Shown here: positions 59,954 to 64,000 of the stretch, one piece after another
Layout of the letters: every line of letters begins with the position of its first letter
Numbering within the stretch: the first letter of the stretch is position 1
Source: Variovorax sp. ZS18.2.2
GTDB lineage: Bacteria; Pseudomonadota; Gammaproteobacteria; Burkholderiales; Burkholderiaceae_C
Reading direction: 5' to 3'
Assembly (NCBI RefSeq): GCF_024701975.1
Contig: NZ_JANLNM010000001.1
Location: 434,001 to 498,000 of the forward strand
Length of the DNA: 64,000 bases
The notes under the pieces: generated by a model
The model's input: the letters and a program-made list of their open reading frames with translations, nothing else
What the model was told of the DNA's origin: nothing
The model's database searches: none
Position numbers and translations under genes: made by a program

Positions 59954-60550
59954 ATGAACAACGCCACCGCCACCCCTGCCGCGCTTGCTGCCGGCAGCAC
60001 CCGGGACCAGATCCTCGGGGTGGCGCGCAGCCTCATCGAAACCCGCTCGTACCTGGGCTTCAGCTTCCAGGACGTGGCTAATGCGGTCGGCATCCGCAAG
60101 GCGAGCCTGTACCACCACTTCCCGACCAAGGAGGCGCTGGGCATCGCGGTGATCCGGCAGGCCACCCAGTACTTCAAGGACTGGGATGCGGCCCGGGAGC
60201 GGGAGCCCCAGGACGCGCTCGACTCCTACTTCCGCATGTACCGCAACACGCTGAAGGCCGGTTCGGGCATGTGCCCCGCCGGCTCGCTGGCGCCGGGGTG
60301 GGATTGCATCAACGAAGAGCTGCGGCAGGCGGTGCAGGAGCTGCGCCACACGCAGGTGCTGTGGCTCACCGGCGTGCTGGGCGCACTGGCACCGGCAGGG
60401 GCGCGGAAGAAGGGCGCTTCCCCGGTCGCTGCGCAGGCCAGCTATGTGTTCTCGGTGTGCCAGGGCGCGCTGCTCGCATCGCGCATGACGGGGCGCGTCG
60501 AAGACTTCGACGAAGCCATCGCACAGCTCAGGAGTTCGTTGCCCGGCTGA
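59954..60550 (+). CDS. TetR/AcrR family regulator
   Basis: A 198-residue repressor. The HTH region is DQILGVARSLIETRSYLGFSFQDVANAVGIRKASLYHHFPTKEAL; the C-terminal ligand domain contains Cys near MCPAGSLAPGWDC. It should bind CTACC-N8-GGTAG at its own promoter and in front of the thiolase gene. Its ligand may be an acyl-CoA or fatty acid. A terminator follows the gene. Confidence 0.92.
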   Translation: MNNATATPAALAAGSTRDQILGVARSLIETRSYLGFSFQDVANAVGIRKASLYHHFPTKEALGIAVIRQATQYFKDWDAAREREPQDALDSYFRMYRNTLKAGSGMCPAGSLAPGWDCINEELRQAVQELRHTQVLWLTGVLGALAPAGARKKGASPVAAQASYVFSVCQGALLASRMTGRVEDFDEAIAQLRSSLPG

Positions 60551-60569
60551 GAGCCAGGCGGCATCGCAG

Positions 60570-60594
60570 GCACGCATCGGCGTGCTTATTTTTT
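60570..60594 (+). terminator. Terminator of the TetR gene
   Basis: Stem GCACGC/GCGTGC with an ATCG loop is followed by TTATTTTTT. The T-run overlaps the -35 box TTGACT of the next promoter. Confidence 0.8.
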
Positions 60595-60626
60595 GACTTC
60601 ATAGCCTACCGATTGGATGGTAGATT
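60593..60626 (+). promoter_or_regulatory. Thiolase promoter with TetR operator
   Basis: TTGACT (60593-60598) is a near-consensus -35. The operator CTACC-GATTGGAT-GGTAG occupies 60606-60623, the region of the spacer and -10. The -10 itself is weak (GATGGT or TAGATT). The arms and 8-base spacing are identical to the site at 59936-59953. Confidence 0.65.
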
Positions 60627-60644
60627 TTATCAAGGAGCATCTTC

Positions 60645-61778
60645 ATGAAAGCCGTCATTTCCGCCTACGCCCGGTCGCCGTTTCACTTCGCAAAGAAAGG
60701 CGCGCTCGCCGAGGTGCGCCCCGATACGCTGGCCGCCGGCGTGGTGAAGGGCCTGCTGCAGCGCACCGACCTCGACCCCGCGCTGCTCGAAGACATCATC
60801 CTCGGCTGCGCCTACCCCGAAGCCTCGCAGGGCAACAACGTCGCGCGCATCGTCGGCCTCCTGGCCGGGCTGCCGCACGAGGTGGGCGGCATGACGGTGA
60901 ACCGCTTCTGCGGCTCGTCGATGCAGGCCGTGCACATCGCCGCGGCGCAGATCGAGGCGGGCATGGGCGAGGCCTTTTTGTGCGTGGGCGTGGAGTCGAT
61001 GACCATGGTGCCGCAGGGCGGCTTCAACTTCTCGCCCAGCCCCGAGCTGCTGGCCCACACCGACGCCTACATCTCGATGGGCGAGACGGCGGAGAACGTC
61101 GCGCAGCGCTGGAACGTGAGCCGCGCCGACCAGGAGGTGTTCGCCGTCGAGTCGCACCGCAAGGCTGCCGCTGCGCGCGCAGAAGGACGGTTGGCGGGCG
61201 AGATCGTGCCGGTGCGCCTGGCCTCGGGCGACATGGTCGATGCGGACGGCTGCATCCGCCCTGCGACCTCTGCCGAAGCGCTGGCCAATCTCAAGCCCGC
61301 GTTCCGTCCTGACGGCGTGGTGACGGCCGGCACCTCGTCGCCGCTCACCGATGGCGCGGCCGTCGTGCTCGTGACCAGCGATGCCTTCGCCGCGAAGCAC
61401 GGCCTGCAGATGCTCGCGCGCATCAAGTCGTTCGCGACCGTGGGCGTGGACCCGGCCATCATGGGCATCGGCCCGATCCCCGCGACCCGCAAGGCCCTGG
61501 CACGCGCGGGCCTGAGCGCGGCAGACCTCGACGTGATCGAGATCAACGAAGCCTTCTCGTCGCAGGCGCTCGCGTGCATCCGCGATCTGGGCCTCGATCC
61601 GGCGAAGATCAATCTCGACGGCGGCGGCCTCTCCATCGGGCATCCGCTGGGTGCGACCGGCGCGCGCATCACGGGCAAGGCGGCGTCGCTGCTGGTCCGT
61701 GAGAAGGGCCGTTACGCACTCGCCACGCAGTGCATCGGTGGCGGGCAGGGCATCGCGACCATCCTCGAGCGCGTCTGA
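60645..61778 (+). CDS. Thiolase family acetyl-CoA acyltransferase
   Basis: A 377-residue thiolase. The nucleophile is C89 in VNRFCGSSMQA. The second active cysteine is in TQCIGGGQGIATI, and the conserved histidine is in GHPLGATGAR near the end; EINEAFSSQAL is also present. It cleaves or forms beta-ketoacyl-CoA. The closest types are FadA-like thiolases. An AAGGAG site precedes the ATG. It is followed by a MaoC-type hydratase, so the two serve fatty-acid or related degradation under the TetR protein. Confidence 0.92.
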   Translation: MKAVISAYARSPFHFAKKGALAEVRPDTLAAGVVKGLLQRTDLDPALLEDIILGCAYPEASQGNNVARIVGLLAGLPHEVGGMTVNRFCGSSMQAVHIAAAQIEAGMGEAFLCVGVESMTMVPQGGFNFSPSPELLAHTDAYISMGETAENVAQRWNVSRADQEVFAVESHRKAAAARAEGRLAGEIVPVRLASGDMVDADGCIRPATSAEALANLKPAFRPDGVVTAGTSSPLTDGAAVVLVTSDAFAAKHGLQMLARIKSFATVGVDPAIMGIGPIPATRKALARAGLSAADLDVIEINEAFSSQALACIRDLGLDPAKINLDGGGLSIGHPLGATGARITGKAASLLVREKGRYALATQCIGGGQGIATILERV

Positions 61779-61820
61779 GGGAGAGTTCGAGAATGCGCGC
61801 AGGCACGACAAGGAGACCTC

Positions 61821-62294
61821 ATGGCCGCACCCACTGACACCGGCGCGAAGCGCGCGCTGTACCTCGAAGACCTGTCGGTCGGCGACCGTTTCCAGAGCGG
61901 CGAGCACACGCTCGACGTGGCGCAGATCAAGGCCTTCGCGCTGCAGTTCGACCCGCAGCCTTTTCATACGGATGAAGAGGCCGCGAAGCACACCTTCTTC
62001 GGCGGTCTCGCGGCGAGCGGCTGGCACACGGCTGCGCTCACGATGAAGCTGCTGGTGGAAAGCGGCGTGCCGCTGGCCGACGGCATCATCGGCTCGGGTG
62101 GCGAACTGCAGTGGCCCAAGCCGACACGGCCCGGGGACGTGTTGCACGTGGTGAGCGAGGTGGTCGACATCACGCCCTCGCGCTCCAAGCCCGGTCGCGC
62201 GATGGTGACGATGCGCTGCCAGACGCGCAACCAGCGCGGCGAGGTGCTACAGCACTTCACGCCGAAGCTGGTGGTGCACAGCAGGCCCACCTGA
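61821..62294 (+). CDS. MaoC-family (R)-enoyl-CoA hydratase-like protein
   Basis: A 157-residue hot-dog fold protein. DVAQIKAFALQFDPQPFHTDEEAAKHTFFGGLAASGWHTAAL contains the hydratase motif with the conserved Asp and His. It is encoded 42 bases after the thiolase on the same strand. It likely hydrates enoyl-CoA esters supplied to the thiolase pathway, though MaoC proteins also include dehydratases with other substrates. Confidence 0.9.
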   Translation: MAAPTDTGAKRALYLEDLSVGDRFQSGEHTLDVAQIKAFALQFDPQPFHTDEEAAKHTFFGGLAASGWHTAALTMKLLVESGVPLADGIIGSGGELQWPKPTRPGDVLHVVSEVVDITPSRSKPGRAMVTMRCQTRNQRGEVLQHFTPKLVVHSRPT

Positions 62295-62307
62295 GCTCTT
62301 TTCCCGA

Positions 62308-63120
62308 TCAGTTGTTGCCGTCGGCCGAGAGCGCGCGCAACTCCTCGGCGCTGAAGCCCGCGCGGCTGCGCGCCTCGAGATTGAACGGCGGCCTGATCCG
62401 CGGCGCGTCGTAGCGCGCCACGAGCGCCGGGTAGTTGGCTTCGGCATCGAGCCCCGCGCGTTCGCAAAGCCAGCGGTACCAGTGGTTGCCGATGGCGACG
62501 TGGCCCACCTCGTCGCGCAGGATGATGTCCAGGATCTCCACCGCACGCAGTGCGTCGGGCGTGTTGACGCGCCTGAGCTTGGCCTGGATCAGCGGCGTGG
62601 CGTCGAGCCCGCGCGCCTCGAGCGTGCGCGGTACCAGCGCCATGCGGGCGAGCACGTCGTCCTTCGTCTTCTCGCACATGTTCCACAGCCCGTCGTGGCC
62701 GGGGAAGTCGCCGTAACGCCAGCCCATGTCCTGCAGATGCGCATGCAGCAGCGTGAAGTGCAGCGCCTCCTCGTCGGCCACGCGCAGCCAGTCGCGGTAG
62801 TAGGCCTCGGGCATGCCGTCGTAGCGCCAGACCGCGTCGAGCGCGAGGTTGATCGCGTTGAACTCGATGTGGCAAATCGAATGGATGAGCGAGGCGCGGC
62901 CCTCGGGCGTGAAGGGCGAGCGCTTCTGCACCGCGGTGGCGGACACGCGCACCGGCCGCTCGGGCCGGCCCGGCACGCCCAGGTCGTCGCCTGCGGTGCG
63001 GATCGGGTCGATTGCTATGGAATCGGTAGCAACCAACGCCGCGGCAGCGCGCGTTGTCGCCACCTTTTGTTCAGGATCGGTCAGTCGCAGCGCGGCCAGC
63101 GCGCTCAATCGGGGGTGCAT
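62308..63120 (-). CDS. DUF455 ferritin-like protein
   Basis: A 270-residue protein of the DUF455 family, related to diiron ferritin-like proteins. The E-x-x-H type sites are ICHIEFNAINLALDAVW, VADEEALHFTLLHAHL and LRDEVGHVAIGNHWY. Function is unknown, though the fold suggests an oxygenase or oxidase. The start at 63120 is chosen; 12 more in-frame codons upstream overlap the promoter of the next gene. It is convergent with MaoC (13-base gap) and divergent from the carbonic anhydrase. Confidence 0.88.
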   Translation of the reverse strand: MHPRLSALAALRLTDPEQKVATTRAAAALVATDSIAIDPIRTAGDDLGVPGRPERPVRVSATAVQKRSPFTPEGRASLIHSICHIEFNAINLALDAVWRYDGMPEAYYRDWLRVADEEALHFTLLHAHLQDMGWRYGDFPGHDGLWNMCEKTKDDVLARMALVPRTLEARGLDATPLIQAKLRRVNTPDALRAVEILDIILRDEVGHVAIGNHWYRWLCERAGLDAEANYPALVARYDAPRIRPPFNLEARSRAGFSAEELRALSADGNN

Positions 63121-63157
63121 CCCTACAATTCTAGTTTTTGCCCCCGGAGACCCCACG

Positions 63158-63682
63158 ATGGCCCTCTATGAACTCGACGGCGTTGCGCCGCAACTCGCCA
63201 CCGGCGCCTGGGTCGCCGACAGCGCGGAGGTGATCGGCAACGTGAAGCTGGGCGAGAACGCGAGCATCTGGTTCGGCGCCGTCCTGCGCGGGGACAACGA
63301 GACCATGACCATCGGCCGCAACAGCAACGTGCAGGACATGTCGATGCTGCATTCCGACCCCGGCAGCCCGCTCACCGTGGGCGAGAACGTCACCATCGGC
63401 CACCAGGTCATGCTGCACGGCTGCACCATCGGCGACAACTCGTTGATCGGCATCCAGGCGGTGGTCTTGAATAACGCGAAGATTGGCCGCAATTCGATCG
63501 TTGGCGCCGGCAGCGTGGTCACCGAGGGCAAGGAGTTTCCCGACAATTCCCTCATCTTCGGCTCGCCCGCCAAGGTGATGCGCACGATCAGCGACGAAGA
63601 CGCTGCGCGGCTGCGTCACGGCTCCGAGCACTATGTAGAAAACGCCGTTCGCTACGCGAAGGGCTTGAAGAAAATCGCCTGA
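63158..63682 (+). CDS. Gamma-class carbonic anhydrase family protein
   Basis: A 174-residue left-handed beta-helix protein of the YrdA/PaaY type. Repeats of the hexapeptide kind run from residue 15 to 130 and contain the metal histidines in NVQDMSMLHSDPG and TIGHQVMLHGCTIG. The C-terminus is helical (DEDAARLRHGSEHYVENAVRYAKG). It may hydrate CO2 or act on acyl-CoA. The start at 63158 has a GGAGA site; the longer frame overlaps the divergent gene. Confidence 0.93.
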   Translation: MALYELDGVAPQLATGAWVADSAEVIGNVKLGENASIWFGAVLRGDNETMTIGRNSNVQDMSMLHSDPGSPLTVGENVTIGHQVMLHGCTIGDNSLIGIQAVVLNNAKIGRNSIVGAGSVVTEGKEFPDNSLIFGSPAKVMRTISDEDAARLRHGSEHYVENAVRYAKGLKKIA

Positions 63683-63720
63683 CCCCGCGCAGGCCCAACA
63701 GACAGAAAGAAGAATCCGTT

Positions 63721-64000
63721 TTGAGCGAGCTGCACAAATTCCTGTTCGATGGCCTGCCGGTGCGCGGCATGATCGTGCGCCTGACCGATGCGTGGCAGGA
63801 GATCCTTGCGCGGCGCGCCTCCAACACCGCCACCGGCGCCTACCCGCCGCCCGTGGCCGAGCTGCTCGGCGAGATGACCGCCGCGGCCACGTTGATGCAG
63901 GCCAACATCAAGTTCAACGGCGCGCTGATCCTGCAGATCTTCGGCGACGGCCCCGTGAAGGTGGCAGTGGCCGAAGCCAAGCCCGACCTGAGCCTGCGCG
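63721..64000 (+). CDS. hslO: Redox-regulated chaperone Hsp33 (partial)
   Basis: The first 93 codons are in the window; the gene continues to the right. It starts with TTG after an AGAAAGAAGAA site: SELHKFLFDGLPVRGMIVRLTDAWQEI, then PPPVAELLGEMTAAATLMQANIKFNGALILQI, as in Hsp33. The chaperone is activated by oxidation of a zinc-bound cysteine cluster at the C-terminus, outside the window. It may share transcription with the upstream carbonic anhydrase gene (38-base gap). Confidence 0.93.
   Translation, partial: MSELHKFLFDGLPVRGMIVRLTDAWQEILARRASNTATGAYPPPVAELLGEMTAAATLMQANIKFNGALILQIFGDGPVKVAVAEAKPDLSLR

Overview
The window is GC-rich and gene-dense, with no tRNA, rRNA, insertion sequence, prophage or CRISPR array that I can see. 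Gene order and content point to a betaproteobacterium of the Comamonadaceae, most like Variovorax. The reasons are an rpsF-priB-rpsR-rplI-dnaB operon with priB, three Bug-type (tripartite tricarboxylate) periplasmic binding proteins, PpsR next to PpsA, a phosphonoacetate hydrolase cluster, and GC-rich intergenic hairpins of a kind I recall from that family. The genus is inference from memory, not from a search.

Layout. 1-3213 is iron storage and peroxide defence: a partial PepSY-type membrane protein, bacterioferritin, and ahpC-ahpF behind a candidate OxyR site. 3236-9922 is a Fur-boxed heme-uptake operon: TonB receptor, HemS-like protein, a small VOC protein, HmuT, HmuU, HmuV. 9944-14712 holds an unknown protein, the PpsR/PpsA pair and another unknown protein. 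14719-17953 is the ribosomal/primosome operon ending in dnaB. 17970-20507 is a compact minus-strand five-gene cassette (VOC, EVE, GyrI-like, MGMT-like, WYL regulator). 20598-23666 carries a PIN-PhoH protein, Bcp and a Mth938-domain protein. 23766-27852 is amino-acid metabolism (AlaA-like aminotransferase, hom, thrC). 27871-31723 is molybdenum cofactor synthesis (mobB, moeA, moaD, moaE) split by an opposite-strand dapA-like gene. 31720-37463 holds a Bug protein, clpB with a candidate heat-shock promoter, arfB and small membrane or lipoproteins. 37473-43095 is a mixed region: a SulP transporter with a LysR gene, a DUF2501 protein, an M20 peptidase and a second LysR gene. 43096-45362 is a small ketosynthase/ACP/PAP2 group. 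45439-51437 contains an AraC/MFS pair, TSUP and AEC transporters, a Bug protein and a XerD-like recombinase.

The most coherent accessory locus is 51450-58883: a divergent LysR regulator and the operon phnD-phnC-phnE-phnA-ADH-phnY. It encodes phosphonate uptake, oxidation of a phosphono-alcohol or aldehyde to phosphonoacetate, and C-P bond hydrolysis to acetate and phosphate. The iron-type alcohol dehydrogenase, with no aminotransferase present, suggests 2-hydroxyethylphosphonate as a substrate. Downstream are a Bug protein, then a TetR regulator and a thiolase/MaoC pair that share a CTACC-N8-GGTAG operator, a DUF455 ferritin-like protein, a gamma-carbonic anhydrase and the start of hslO. All long ORFs antisense to these genes are treated as GC-driven shadows.
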